Positions 27,267 to 36,993 are shown, numbered from the stretch's first letter. The stretch is 64,000 nucleotides of DNA from Flavobacterium sp. HSC-61S13 (GCF_024171535.1 NZ_JALJZV010000001.1:62001-126000), one strand, 5' to 3'. Notes: a model not told the origin generated them from the sequence alone. Made by a program: numbers and translations.

Positions 27267-27596
27267 ATGGGAATTACTAGGACAGATATATATTCGGATA
27301 AGCAAAACAAATTGGCATTGCTTTTTAAAGTTTTAGGTCATCCTGCTAGAATTGCAATTCTACAGTTTATAATCAATGAAAAAACATGTATTTGCAATGA
27401 TCTTGTCGAAGAGTTGGGTTTAGCACAGGCAACAATTTCTCAACATTTGAAAGAATTGAAAAATTTTGGTATTATTAAAGGTACTATTGAGGGAAAATCA
27501 GTTTGTTATTGTATCGATGAAAAAAAATGGACGCAATTTCAAGAGGAATTTAATACCTTCTTCAATCAAGATATAAATATAAAACAATGCTGCTAA
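27267..27596 (+). CDS. arsR: ArsR-family arsenic-responsive repressor
   Basis: 109 residues, typical for the family. The winged helix-turn-helix covers about 15-95, with the recognition region LGLAQATISQHLKELKNFGII. The metalloid site Cys-x-Cys is present as KTCICNDLV (Cys41, Cys43), and a Cys pair closes the protein (108-109), which may supply the third ligand. As(III) binding releases the DNA. It is the first gene of an arsenic group (DUF6428, ArsC-like, ACR3). Operator-like repeats precede both this gene and the next. Confidence 0.92.
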   Translation: MGITRTDIYSDKQNKLALLFKVLGHPARIAILQFIINEKTCICNDLVEELGLAQATISQHLKELKNFGIIKGTIEGKSVCYCIDEKKWTQFQEEFNTFFNQDINIKQCC

Positions 27597-27614
27597 GCTT
27601 TTTTATAAACTATC

Positions 27615-27638
27615 ATCGTAACATCGCAATATAGTATA
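27615..27638 (+). promoter_or_regulatory. Operator-like site between arsR and the DUF6428 gene (site 2)
   Basis: ATCGTAACATCGCAATATAG plus TATA repeats site 1 with few changes (19 or more of 24 bases). It suggests a second, separately controlled ArsR promoter for the gene that follows. Confidence 0.55.
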
Positions 27639-27659
27639 ACTAAATGTTTATATATAATT

Positions 27660-28130
27660 ATGAAACTATCAGAAATTAAAGAAATCTTATCAACATTAGA
27701 AAATGTTGAATTTCAATTAGAGAATGGAACGTATGTGCCAGAGTATTTTCATGTGACGGAAATTGGTCAAATAACTAAAAAATTTATTGATTGTGGAGGA
27801 GTAATACGTATTGAAAAGGTAGTTAATTTTCAATTATGGAATGCAGATGATTTTGAACACAGACTCAAACCAGAGAAGTTATTGAGGATCATTAAACTTT
27901 CAGAAGAAAAATTAGGAATTGAGGATTATGAAATAGAAGTTGAATTTCAAAGTGAGACAATTGGTAAATATGATTTGGAATTCAAAGATAAAACCTTTGT
28001 TCTGAAAAATAAAACAACCGCTTGTTTGGCTCAAGATGCCTGTGGTATTTCTTCTGAAAACGAAAATTTAATAAATATTTCTGTAGGCGACAGTGCTAAT
28101 AGCTGTACGCCTGGCGGTGGATGCTGTTAA
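27660..28130 (+). CDS. DUF6428 family protein of the ars locus
   Basis: 156 residues, soluble, cytoplasmic. The main part (about 1-125) matches the small DUF6428 family often found after arsR in Bacteroidota (KLSEIKEILSTLENVEFQLENGTYVPEYFHVTEIG in outline: a domain with VPxHFHVTEVG-like core). The tail carries Cys residues in CLAQDACG, then NSCTPGGGCC, which could bind As(III). Its role is unknown; the context suggests metalloid sensing, chaperoning or delivery. It is preceded by its own operator-like repeat. Confidence 0.82.
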   Translation: MKLSEIKEILSTLENVEFQLENGTYVPEYFHVTEIGQITKKFIDCGGVIRIEKVVNFQLWNADDFEHRLKPEKLLRIIKLSEEKLGIEDYEIEVEFQSETIGKYDLEFKDKTFVLKNKTTACLAQDACGISSENENLINISVGDSANSCTPGGGCC

Positions 28131-28424
28131 AATTTTATTTATATGTTATATAAAATAATTAGAACAAGTATTTAAAGGCTATTAGTCTTATATATTTAAT
28201 TGTGGAATCCGTTTTATGCTTTATCTGGAATTACAGAGTTTAGAGAAATTTTTCTGCTAAACTTTCTTAAGACAATAACACGTATTCTAATAATCATGTT
28301 TTAAAAATTTACAGTATTTTGGAAACAGTATGTCACAGTTGTACTGATTGGATATTATTTTTATCAAGTATGTTTTTATTAATCAAATATGGAGGTAAAT
28401 CCCTATTGATAGATTCTGGTTTTA

Positions 28425-29558
28425 ATGGAACAAAATAATATTCCAATAAAAGAAATAGCCAAACTTTTTATCAAGCTAGGTTGTATTGGTTTTGGTGGCC
28501 CCGCAGCTCATATTGCTATGATGCAACAGGAGGTTGTAGTAAAAAGAAAGTGGATGAATGAACAGCATTTTCTAGATTTGTTGGGAGCTACTAATCTCAT
28601 TCCTGGACCCAATAGCACTGAAATGGCGATACACATCGGTTATGACAAAGGGGGATGGAAAGGGTTGATTGTTGCAGGGATATGTTTTATTTTACCAGCG
28701 GTTTTTATTACAATAATACTTGCCTGGTTGTATGGGAAATACGGACAACTTCCCGAAATGGAACCCTTTATATATGGAATTAAACCAGCAATTATTGCCG
28801 TTATTATTGGAGCGGTCTACCCATTAGCAAAAAAATCTATAAAATCGACCTACTTAGCAAGTATTGGTATTGCTGTTTTAGTTTTATCATTATTTAATAT
28901 AAATGAAATATATTTAATGTTTGGGGCAGGTTTTTTGACATTAGGTTTATATTACATAAAACATAGAAAAATAAATACTATACAAAGTATTACTCCACTA
29001 TTGTTCTTACAGATCACACATAGTTCTATATTATGGGAAACAAATATCAGATTATTCTGGATCTTCCTAAAGATTGGCGCAATCCTTTATGGAAGTGGTT
29101 ACGTTTTGTTCGCTTTTTTAGACACTGAATTAGTAACAGCTGGCTTGCTAACTCGGCAGCAACTAGTTGATTCTATAGCTGTCGGTCAGTTTACACCAGG
29201 TCCCGTTTTCTCATCAGTTACATTCATTGGCTATCAAATAAACGGATTTAGCGGAGCCATCATTTCGACGATTGCTATTTTCCTTCCATCATTTTTTTTG
29301 GTAGCATTACTAAATCCATTGATTAAAATATTGCGTAAATCAAAAGGATTTTCGGTCTTTTTAGATGCAGTAAATGTCGCTTCTGTAGCTATTATCATAG
29401 CAATTTGTTTCAATATGAGTAAAGAAGTCATTACGAATTGGCGGGGAATATCAATTGCAATAGTCAGTGCATTTGTAGTTATCAAATTTAGACAAGTCAA
29501 TAGTGCATTTATCGTAATCGGGGCGGTAATCATGGGGTATATATTATCTATAACTTAA
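28425..29558 (+). CDS. chrA: Chromate transporter ChrA
   Basis: 377 residues with two homologous CHR halves. The first (about 8-180) starts with KLGCIGFGGPAAHIAMMQQEVV and contains LGATNLIPGPNSTEMAIHIG; the second (about 200-375) has LKIGAILYGSGYVLFAFLD and VGQFTPGPVFSSVTFIGY. These are the family's FGGP and PGP signatures. About 10-12 membrane helices. It exports chromate, driven by the proton gradient, and in some cases sulfate-like anions. It lies inside the ars group, 294 bases after the DUF6428 gene; only about 10 bases separate its end from the arsC-like gene. Confidence 0.93.
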   Translation: MEQNNIPIKEIAKLFIKLGCIGFGGPAAHIAMMQQEVVVKRKWMNEQHFLDLLGATNLIPGPNSTEMAIHIGYDKGGWKGLIVAGICFILPAVFITIILAWLYGKYGQLPEMEPFIYGIKPAIIAVIIGAVYPLAKKSIKSTYLASIGIAVLVLSLFNINEIYLMFGAGFLTLGLYYIKHRKINTIQSITPLLFLQITHSSILWETNIRLFWIFLKIGAILYGSGYVLFAFLDTELVTAGLLTRQQLVDSIAVGQFTPGPVFSSVTFIGYQINGFSGAIISTIAIFLPSFFLVALLNPLIKILRKSKGFSVFLDAVNVASVAIIIAICFNMSKEVITNWRGISIAIVSAFVVIKFRQVNSAFIVIGAVIMGYILSIT

Positions 29559-29567
29559 TTTAATAAA

Positions 29568-30180
29568 ATGTATAAAAGAATTATCTCAAACTATCGAAAA
29601 TTTTAAAAATCAGGCGATCAGTGCTGAACGTAAGAATGTATTAAAACTTTTAATCGATTTTATCCAAGAAAAGATTGATGAAAATAAAGAAATAAGCATC
29701 AATTTTATTTGTACACATAATTCGCGAAGAAGTCATTTGACACAAATATGGGCACAGATGGCTGCAACACACTTTAGAATTCCAAATGTATATTGCTTTT
29801 CAGGTGGTACCCAGGAAACTACATTATTCTCAAAAGTGGCAGAAACATTAACCAACCAAGGGTTTAAAGTTGTTAAAATAGCAGAGTGTGAAAACCCTAT
29901 ATATGCCATAAAGTATCATGAAAATGCTTTGCCAATAATTGGTTTTTCAAAGAAGTATGATCATCCGTTTAATCCCAATACATCATTTGCAGCTGTAATG
30001 ACTTGTTCTCAGGCAGATGGAGGATGTCCCTTTATTGCAGGCGCTCAAGCAAGAATTCCAATTACCTATGAAGATCCTAAAATATCAGACAGTACAGATA
30101 AACAGACTTCTATTTACTTTGAGAGAAGTTTACAGATAGCTTCTGAAATGTTTTATGTTTTTTCTGAAATAATTAAATAA
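29568..30180 (+). pseudogene. ArsC-like low-molecular-weight phosphatase with a disturbed start
   Basis: The conserved coding frame is open from 29554 to TAA 30178-30180. The catalytic CX5R loop CTHNSRR (codons 29710-29730) and the family segments IWAQMAATHF, FSGGTQETTLF and ICNP-like regions are intact. An in-frame ATG is missing: the only good start, ATG 29568, is one base out of frame (ATG-T-ATA-AAA-GAA-TTA). The frame would be restored by removing T29571. The first in-frame accepted start, TTG 29737, would lose the active site. So this is either a recent 1-base insertion, a sequencing error or use of an unusual start codon. It would otherwise be the arsenate reductase of the locus, directly before ACR3. 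Confidence 0.75.
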
Positions 30181-30183
30181 GTG

Positions 30184-31221
30184 ATGCAACCAAAATTAAA
30201 ATTTCTTGATCAGTATCTTACTTTGTGGATATTTCTAGCCATGGTACTTGGCATTGTCATAGGAAATCTCTTTCCTAGTGTTTCTAATATCACAAATGCC
30301 TTAAATGTTGGTACAACCAATATTCCTTTGGCTATAGGTTTGATATTAATGATGTACCCACCACTGGCAAAGGTTAATTATTCGTTATTACCTATGGCTT
30401 TTAAGGATAAAAAAGTAATAGGTATTTCTTTATTGTTAAATTGGATTATTGGTCCTGCTTTGATGTTTGGATTGGCATTCTTGTTTCTAAGAAATGAACC
30501 AGATTACATGATAGGCCTAATTCTTATTGGTCTGGCAAGATGTATTGCAATGGTCATTGTATGGAATGACTTAGCAAAAGGGAATCGAGAATATGCTGCT
30601 TTATTAATTGCATTAAACAGTATTTTTCAATTGTTCACTTACAGTTTTATGGTTTGGTTATTTATTAATGTATTGCCAGGTAAATTAGGTTTACCTCATT
30701 TCAATGTAAATGTGCCTATGAAAGATGTGAGTGAAAGTGTATTGATTTATTTAGGAATACCATTTTTAGCCGGATTTCTAAGTCGTTATTTTCTAATAAA
30801 ATCTAAAGGAATAGAGTGGTACAATAGAAAGTATATTCCACTAATATCTCCAATTACATTATATGCACTACTATTTACAATTGTTTTAATGTTTAGTCTT
30901 AAAGGTGATAAAATAATTGAATTGCCTTTTGATGTAGTAAAAGTAGCCATACCTTTAGTAATCTATTTTATTCTCATGTTCTTTGTTAGTTTTTTTATTA
31001 ATAAATCTTTTAAAGTGCCTTATGATAAAAATGCTTCTATTTCTTTTACAGCTACAGGAAACAATTTTGAACTAGCCATTGCAGTAGCCATTGCTGTGTT
31101 TGGCATACATTCCCCTCAGGCTTTTGTAGGCGTAATTGGACCACTTGTAGAAGTTCCTGTATTGATATTGTTAGTAAAAACAAGCTTGTGGTTAAAGACA
31201 AGATATTATGGAAAAAGTTAA
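30184..31221 (+). CDS. acr3: ACR3 family arsenite efflux transporter
   Basis: 345 residues from ATG 30184 (GTG directly before it is also possible), about 10 membrane helices. The family signature is intact: [16 protein letters not shown] (Cys120, essential for As(III) transport in studied members) and [19 protein letters not shown] with the conserved Glu. It exports arsenite across the inner membrane using the proton gradient. It starts 3 bases after the arsC-like gene, so the two are one operon. It completes an arsR-DUF6428-chrA-arsC-acr3 set. Confidence 0.95.
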   Translation: MQPKLKFLDQYLTLWIFLAMVLGIVIGNLFPSVSNITNALNVGTTNIPLAIGLILMMYPPLAKVNYSLLPMAFKDKKVIGISLLLNWIIGPALMFGLAFLFLRNEPDYMIGLILIGLARCIAMVIVWNDLAKGNREYAALLIALNSIFQLFTYSFMVWLFINVLPGKLGLPHFNVNVPMKDVSESVLIYLGIPFLAGFLSRYFLIKSKGIEWYNRKYIPLISPITLYALLFTIVLMFSLKGDKIIELPFDVVKVAIPLVIYFILMFFVSFFINKSFKVPYDKNASISFTATGNNFELAIAVAIAVFGIHSPQAFVGVIGPLVEVPVLILLVKTSLWLKTRYYGKS

Positions 31222-31795
31222 TATTCGATGAGCATTATATTATTCTAAATTCTAAATTGGATTAAAATTGGAAGCATACTGGAAAACTAAATAATTATTA
31301 TCAGAGTAAAGTAGAACCTAACAAAAGTTGTTTGCTCGAATTACGAAGCTAAATACTAAATCAAGATATAAATATTATGGAAGCGAAGAAATATGGAAAG
31401 CTTTGTTTTTGTTATAAGAAAAAGACGTTCTGTTATTTGTGGATTGATAAGAAAAGTAATGACCTTACGTATTAATTGTTGAAGTGAATAACCTTTATCA
31501 TCCTTCATTAGAGCCATGCGAGCGTAGCGGGATGAAGATACTTAGAATTAACTCAAATCAATATTTGCCCGTAAAATCATTAGTGATGTTTTTACAGCGA
31601 CGCTAAACGTATGAAATAATCATACAGTTAGTATTGAAAACTAAATATTAATTTCTTTAATTGTAGTTTTCCCCTTTAGAACAGCAGCTAATTTTACAAA
31701 TAATTGCTTCAGATCTAGAATATCTACAGAGATATAAAAGAATTGTATTAGGCGTTAACTGTAATTTTATCTAAGAATACAGAAGAATGAATCGC
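31222..31795. other. Gene-free stretch after acr3
   Basis: About 570 bases without a coding frame. A short GC-rich patch near 31510-31535 (GCGAGCGTAGCGGGATGAAG) differs from its surroundings and may be a scar of an element. Nothing else recognised. Confidence 0.4.
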
Positions 31796-32098
31796 ATGAA
31801 GAAATACATATTTAATTCCGAAGACTTGTATCTAGAAATTGGAATTTAAACGACATCGACAAAATATACAAAATAGATTCTGACCAAAAAGGGAATGGGT
31901 TTTTTCAACTTTTCCATCAAAAGAATAAACTATTGAATTTGTCGAACGAATGAAAAAGCAATTTAAAGACAAAGGATTTCGCTATTTCGCGGTAGATAAA
32001 CCTGATGACAATGAATTGATCGCTTTTATCGGTCTTTTGATGATGATTTTACACCTTACGTAGTTATTGGTTGGCAAATAAAAAGTTGTGAGTAGAAT
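31796..32098 (+). pseudogene. Decayed GNAT acetyltransferase gene
   Basis: The ATG at 31796 opens MKKYIFNSEDLYLE, then a frameshift continues RNWNLNDIDKIYKIDSDQK, then another leads to EFVERMKKQFKDKGFRYFAV-DKPDDNELIAFIGL, and a last shift to FTPYVVIGWQIKS. Joined, these make the first half of a RimJ/RimL-type N-acetyltransferase (R-x-W-x-x-x-D-x-x motif, then FxxVDK, then IGW). Three or more frameshifts and loss of the C-terminal half show that it is dead. Confidence 0.75.
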
Positions 32099-32231
32099 AA
32101 TGGTTTAGCAATATAATGAGCAAAAAAGTATATTTATTATGCTTTGAACAACTGAAAACATGCGTACTATGTAAAATCGGATTAAAAAATGAAAATACTT
32201 AAAACATAGATATGTAGTAATGGAGTATTGA

Positions 32232-32456
32232 ATGAAAGTACAAAAAAACAAAACCTTATTAGGTATTTTAATAAGAGATTTAAAAGAATGCGAATATTTA
32301 CTGACTACGACTGTTTTAATTAATCGAATTTTGTGTACTTCTTATTTGGTTACTTATGTAGAAAGAAAAAAGGCGGTTGCAAAAAAACAGATGATAGACA
32401 AGCCGATCCTATATATTGTCTATATGTGTAATGTTCGTAATAAAGAAGTAAAGTAA
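32232..32456 (+). CDS. Possible small protein of unknown function
   Basis: 74 residues, basic, Cys-containing (MKVQKNKTLLGILIRDLKEC...). It ends 28 bases before a strong terminator on the same strand, which supports transcription. No signal peptide and no family match. The codon pattern is only moderately convincing, and it follows a pseudogene, so it may itself be a remnant. Confidence 0.35.
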   Translation: MKVQKNKTLLGILIRDLKECEYLLTTTVLINRILCTSYLVTYVERKKAVAKKQMIDKPILYIVYMCNVRNKEVK

Positions 32457-32483
32457 TAGCGAAATTTTATTTAGCAATTAAAA

Positions 32484-32517
32484 CAAAAATCCAGATAACT
32501 CTGGATTTTTGTTTTTA
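32484..32517. terminator. Bidirectional terminator
   Basis: Perfect 12-bp arms CAAAAATCCAGA (32484-32495) and TCTGGATTTTTG (32500-32511), a 4-base loop and a T-run after. It serves the small frame on the left and the convergent outer-membrane-like gene on the right. Confidence 0.85.
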
Positions 32518-32535
32518 ATAAGAATGCTTGAAATT

Positions 32536-33081
32536 TTAATTTATGACTCGCGTTAATGCAAGACCTATAGCCCAAGAATTATAGGCATTGATTTTTATAT
32601 CATTGGTAATATTTGCATTTAATTCCCATTTATTGGATAAATGGTAGCCATACTCTAAACCAACCCTTGCAAGAAAAAGATTTCCAGTATGTGCAAATTC
32701 GCCACCGGCACCACCCATTAGACTAAAATGCTTTCCTAGCTTGTATGATAGCATTACTGCTGATGCGATTGGATAGCTTCTCTGTAAGGCTTGACCTCCA
32801 CCACTTTTAAGGTGTTCTTCAACTGTGAAATCTTCAACAACAATATCAGTATGCAACCCAATTGCCCATTTCGAACTAAACTTATAATTGTAATTTATTG
32901 CCCAAGATGGTAATGAAAGCCATTTTTTATTCCCGTTGGACTGAATTCCCTGACTCACTTGTGTATGGCTGATCATAAATCCTAAAGTATGGTGCGGATG
33001 AAACTGTGTATGTTCGGTTTGAGCGAAAACACTAGTAACAAATAGGAAAAACGCAACAATGGCTGTAAGAACAAATTTCAT
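32536..33081 (-). CDS. Small outer-membrane beta-barrel-like protein
   Basis: 181 residues. Signal peptide MKFVLTAIVAFFLFVTSVFAQ. The mature part shows alternating hydrophobic/polar strands with aromatic girdles (WAINYNYKF, WAIGLHTDIVV, VMLSYKLG, VGLEYGYHL, WELNANITNDIK) and ends with an amphipathic strand, consistent with an eight-stranded barrel. A His-rich N-terminal stretch (HTQFHPHHTLG) follows the signal and could bind metal. Its start overlaps the stop of the upstream amidohydrolase gene by 1 base (TAATG), so the two are translationally coupled; a joint role in a surface or periplasmic process is likely. Ligand unknown. Confidence 0.75.
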   Translation of the reverse strand: MKFVLTAIVAFFLFVTSVFAQTEHTQFHPHHTLGFMISHTQVSQGIQSNGNKKWLSLPSWAINYNYKFSSKWAIGLHTDIVVEDFTVEEHLKSGGGQALQRSYPIASAVMLSYKLGKHFSLMGGAGGEFAHTGNLFLARVGLEYGYHLSNKWELNANITNDIKINAYNSWAIGLALTRVIN

Positions 33082-34781
33082 TATTTCTTTTTATAAATTG
33101 TTTTACCTTCTTTAATGGTTTCAAAAACTTTAATATCTTTAATTACCATCACGTCCACTTTTATGGGGTTTTTATCGAGAATAACTAAATCAGCCAGTTT
33201 CCCCTCTTTTAATGAACCTTTGCTATTCTCCTCAAAATACTGATAAGCTGCATTAGTTGTAATTGCCTGTAAAGCCTCATAAGGTGAAATTCTTTCATCA
33301 GCTCCAATTACAATACCATTTCTAGAAATACGATTAACGGCAGACCATATTACAAACATTTGGTCAATGGGTACTACGTTAAAATCTGTATGATTGGTAG
33401 GGCGTAAACCTTTGGTAATTGCCATTTTCATCGGACTAATAAATGAGGCTTGTTCTAAACCCCGATTTTTGATGTGTGTATCTGCAAAGAAATAAGTATG
33501 TTCTGTATAAAATGATGGAATTATTTTATACTCCAAAAATTTATCCAATTGGTCTTCTCTGGAAAATTGACCGTGAATGATTGTAGTTCTCCTATCCTTT
33601 GTAGGATTTTCTGCTGAAGCAAATTCATGTGCTTTAATGCACATATCTATGGCCGCATCTCCATTGGCGTGAAAGGTAGATTGTAAACCAGCATCATAAA
33701 TACGTTTAAGCAGTTGATTGGCTTCATCCTGACTAAATGATGGTTCTCCATACCAATTCTTTTCTCCTCCTGGACCTCCTGTTAAGTAAGGTGTTGTAAA
33801 AAAAGCTGTTCTGCCTTGTGGTGATCCGTCAATGGTAATTTTTATTCCACCTAATTTGAAGTGGTTGTTGTATTTACCAAAGTCTTTAGGTGGATATACC
33901 TTGAATAACGTGTCCATTTCTGTAAACATCGGGTATGAAATAACATCAATAAATAGTTTGTTTTCTTTAGCTCCTCGTTCCAATAAAGAAACTTCTCCCA
34001 TATGGGTTGCACCTTCCTGTGCTGTAGTTACTCCCGCCTCGGCATATAACATTTGACCTTCTTTTAATTGAGAAAGTTGTGTTTCAACTGACGGCTTTGG
34101 CATAGCTGCAAAAATGGGTAAATAAGACATCTCCATAATCAAGCCATAAGGCTCATTAGTGCCTGGTTTTCTGACAATTATTCCACCTGGTACTGTTGGC
34201 GTTTTATCATTGATATTATATAAAGCCATTGCTTTGGAATTCATCACAACGCCATGCATGGAAACATGTATTACCATTACGGGATTATTGGGAAAAGCTT
34301 TGTCTAAATCGTCTCGATTTAATAAGACACCGTTAGGCATTGCATTATCATCATATCCATAACCCATTATCATTTCTCCATCAGGAATCTTTTTATCGGC
34401 TTGTAGTTTTTGTAGTGAATTGACAATTCCTTCTACGCTATTGCCTTGACCTGCGGGAGCCGGCTGGCAATTAGCTTGAGAGTTCATCGCTAAAGAGCTC
34501 ATAAAATGACTGTGTGGATCTATAAATCCGGGCAATAATGTTTTTCCTTCCAGATTTTTCATTTCTGTTTCATCCCCTTGAAATTTTTCAGCTTCTACTT
34601 TTGATCCAACAAAAAGGATTTTTCCATCTTTTACTGCCAATGCTTCTGCATATTTTGCTTCATTTCCCTCCATTGTTATAATGTCTCCACCAAAATAAAT
34701 GGCATCAGCAGGGTTAGTAATTTTGTCTTTACAACTCACAAGAGCTATAAATAGGAGTAATAAAGATAATTTAGATCTCAT
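33081..34781 (-). CDS. YtcJ-like amidohydrolase, lipoprotein
   Basis: 566 residues from the ATG at 34781 (the frame runs 9 codons further). The N-terminus is a lipoprotein signal with lipobox LVSC (MRSKLSLLLLFIALVSCKD). The amidohydrolase_3 fold is clear: GFIDPHSHF (metal-binding HxH), KITIDGSPQGRTAFFT, FHANGDAAID, IHGQFSRED, TNHTDFNVVP (metal Asp) and a C-terminal KLADLVILDKNPI of the composite beta sandwich. Enzymes of this type hydrolyse exocyclic N-acyl or amide bonds, but the substrate is unknown. Anchored in the membrane, facing the periplasm. First gene of a two-gene operon. Confidence 0.9.
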   Translation of the reverse strand: MRSKLSLLLLFIALVSCKDKITNPADAIYFGGDIITMEGNEAKYAEALAVKDGKILFVGSKVEAEKFQGDETEMKNLEGKTLLPGFIDPHSHFMSSLAMNSQANCQPAPAGQGNSVEGIVNSLQKLQADKKIPDGEMIMGYGYDDNAMPNGVLLNRDDLDKAFPNNPVMVIHVSMHGVVMNSKAMALYNINDKTPTVPGGIIVRKPGTNEPYGLIMEMSYLPIFAAMPKPSVETQLSQLKEGQMLYAEAGVTTAQEGATHMGEVSLLERGAKENKLFIDVISYPMFTEMDTLFKVYPPKDFGKYNNHFKLGGIKITIDGSPQGRTAFFTTPYLTGGPGGEKNWYGEPSFSQDEANQLLKRIYDAGLQSTFHANGDAAIDMCIKAHEFASAENPTKDRRTTIIHGQFSREDQLDKFLEYKIIPSFYTEHTYFFADTHIKNRGLEQASFISPMKMAITKGLRPTNHTDFNVVPIDQMFVIWSAVNRISRNGIVIGADERISPYEALQAITTNAAYQYFEENSKGSLKEGKLADLVILDKNPIKVDVMVIKDIKVFETIKEGKTIYKKK

Positions 34782-35002
34782 TTTATTATATTTGAAGTTT
34801 ATAAGCAAGTTGTTTTATTTACTTATAAAAATAATAAATTTAGTTATTAAGTCGTAATTATATTTTATTTTTTTAACTTTTTATTTAAGACTTTAATCGT
34901 TTTGGATGAATTTTTCAAGTCATCTATTTGTAAATGGGGATTATGTTGGGATTAATAGTGATTTGTAGATAATGACGATTCGTGTTTATATTTCTACATA
35001 AA

Positions 35003-35368
35003 CTAATATTTAAGAATGGTTAACTCTATAATTTCATCAGGAACCCAACCTTCATCACTATCACTTATTTTCCTTACCCAGCTCCAAGCATTTAAGGACT
35101 TTATTTTTACAACTATTTCGTTTATATCGATGTTTAATTCTTTAGCACTATAATCTTCTAAGATAAGTCCTTCTGCATTATGTCCTAAATTTCTAATTAT
35201 TTGAATGGGAACCCAGCCACCCTGTTGTCTATTATTCTCGACCCAAATCCAATCTTTCCAATTTTCCTCTGGTGCAAGGTCACCTAGTTTTACGATTTCT
35301 CCTTTAGATAAACTAATAGGTACTTCATATTCTGTTTTGTGTGTGCTAATACTTTTCCAGAGTTCCAT
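35003..35368 (-). CDS. Tandem SH3-like domain protein
   Basis: 121 residues, no signal peptide. Two related SH3-like units: residues about 15-60 (KGEIVKLGD...WIWVENNRQQGGWVPIQII) and about 75-117 (INEIVVKIKS...WSWVRKISDSDEGWVPDEIIE). Each has the strand-WxWV-GWVP-x-x-I pattern of bacterial SH3 domains. Such proteins bind peptides or cell-wall fragments, but this one is predicted to be cytoplasmic. It stands alone on the minus strand. Confidence 0.75.
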   Translation of the reverse strand: MELWKSISTHKTEYEVPISLSKGEIVKLGDLAPEENWKDWIWVENNRQQGGWVPIQIIRNLGHNAEGLILEDYSAKELNIDINEIVVKIKSLNAWSWVRKISDSDEGWVPDEIIELTILKY

Positions 35369-36098
35369 TTTTATTATTTTTTAGAGTTATTTTAATCAAA
35401 CAAATTATACCTATAAAGGTGTACCCTAATAAAAGTAAAACTTTTTGTTTCATTTGAAGTCAGGATTAAGAACCCAAACTTAGTAAACTTATCTCAAGAA
35501 CCCGGCTAATCTTTGGGAATATTTTGAATCAAAAGTTGTTTTATTATCTCTAAAGTAAAAAAAGTCTAGAAGTTTTTAGTCGAGAATATATAAACTTTTA
35601 AAAACACAGATTTCAAGAAGCAAAGCAAGGGTATTAGGAATAGGGCATTGGATTTGTGAAAATGAAATAACCTGTTTTTATTGATTTTTCCTTAAGCCCC
35701 GCTATTTATCCGTCTTTTAACTCTTATGACAAGTATCGGTTTTCTTGTTTTTCCACATGATAAGTTATTTGGAAATATTTTAATACGCTTTATACTAATT
35801 TTGTGCCAGATAAAGTATTGAAAGACTTTTGAATGCTACTAATTATATTATTGCGTTTAAGAAATTTATTTATTGACTCCTTTAGATTACTTTCTGTACA
35901 TTTTTATTGTCTTTACTTATATGTAAATAATTGCCTTACTTAGAATAGTGGCCACCTATTTTTATTAACTAAATAGTGAATTTATAAGGTTTTGGAATTG
36001 TTGTTGACTAGATAGATCCTGTTTTATATCTAAATAGTTGATTAATAAAAGAAAATTTGCTTAATGACTAAATATTTTTAAATTCGAAAAGTAAAAAC
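35369..36098. other. Gene-free stretch before the rteC terminator
   Basis: About 730 AT-rich bases with no convincing frame, promoter or repeat. It may be the junction zone between the left-hand genes and the conjugative-element block that starts with rteC. Confidence 0.4.
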
Positions 36099-36131
36099 AA
36101 ACAAGCCATTGCTGTTCACAATGACTTGTTT
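36099..36131 (-). terminator. Terminator after rteC
   Basis: Arms AAACAAGCCATTG (36099-36111) and CAATGACTTGTTT (36119-36131) with one mismatch; on the minus strand the stem is followed by a T-rich run. It lies 14 bases after the rteC stop. Confidence 0.75.
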
Positions 36132-36144
36132 AAAATTAGCTTTG

Positions 36145-36993
36145 CTAATCTAAAGATGAACGATCCATGTAAACTTCCAGCGTTTCTTTTAATTTATCTA
36201 AATAACTTGTCCTTGATTTGGCTCTTGTTTTCATTCTGTGAAAAGCATGATGTATATCTATAAGTGAGATTCCAAATAAGCCTTGAAACAAGCCAGCTAT
36301 TTTTCTAATTTCTCCTTTGCCATGATTAATAGAGCCAGTGACATGAAGGGCATATATAAGCTCTATTAAAGCATTTTGTGACTCTGACCAAATTAATGTT
36401 TCAGATAATTGCATATACGTATAATCACTGTTTTCTTGCCTTCGTATCTTTTCTTGTAAATAGTTTTGTAATAGTTCATGTCCAATAATTCTAGAAACTT
36501 TGTAATCGTAGTAGGTTGAGAATAAGGGATCAATTTCAAAGGCAAAGCTGTTTATACCGAAGAGCAAGTTTAATTTTCCTAGGGTAAAATACTCTACATC
36601 TTTATCTATGCGTTTGGCATTGTAGTATTTGTAAAAGTCATTATGGCAAAAAAACTTTTTGTATTCATTATTTAGCTCTGCTATTTTTTTAATGTAGTAC
36701 TTGTTTTTAGATGAAGAATCCAATGGACAATTAGTCTCTATTCTATATATTTTGTTGTAAAAAATGAGCTTACTTAAAATTGTAGGTTTGATTACTTTAA
36801 AAAATTCAATTTCTTCATATTGATTTTTAAACCCACTATTTAGTACATTCTTTTTAAGTTGGTTTAGTATCAATTGTAAGAACTGCATCATTTCAAATGC
36901 TTTTTTAATAGTAATAGAATCACATAAATACAACTCTTTTTCTTTTGTCTGGATTTTCTCTAAAGTCTCTTTGTAAATAACATGTTGTGTCAT
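36145..36993 (-). CDS. rteC: RteC family regulator of a conjugative element
   Basis: 282 residues from the ATG at 36993 (M-T-Q-H-V-I-Y-K); the frame runs 12 codons further with poor coding character. The C-terminal 150 residues have the RteC family pattern: ESQNALIELIYALHVTGSIN, KGEIRKIAGLFQGLFGI, then FHRMKTRAKSRTSYLDKLKE and L-x-x-x-M-D-R. In CTnDOT, RteC activates transcription of the excision genes after induction through the RteA/RteB two-component system. Here a different (NarL-type) two-component operon diverges from it. It marks the start of the conjugative-element block. Confidence 0.88.
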   Translation of the reverse strand: MTQHVIYKETLEKIQTKEKELYLCDSITIKKAFEMMQFLQLILNQLKKNVLNSGFKNQYEEIEFFKVIKPTILSKLIFYNKIYRIETNCPLDSSSKNKYYIKKIAELNNEYKKFFCHNDFYKYYNAKRIDKDVEYFTLGKLNLLFGINSFAFEIDPLFSTYYDYKVSRIIGHELLQNYLQEKIRRQENSDYTYMQLSETLIWSESQNALIELIYALHVTGSINHGKGEIRKIAGLFQGLFGISLIDIHHAFHRMKTRAKSRTSYLDKLKETLEVYMDRSSLD

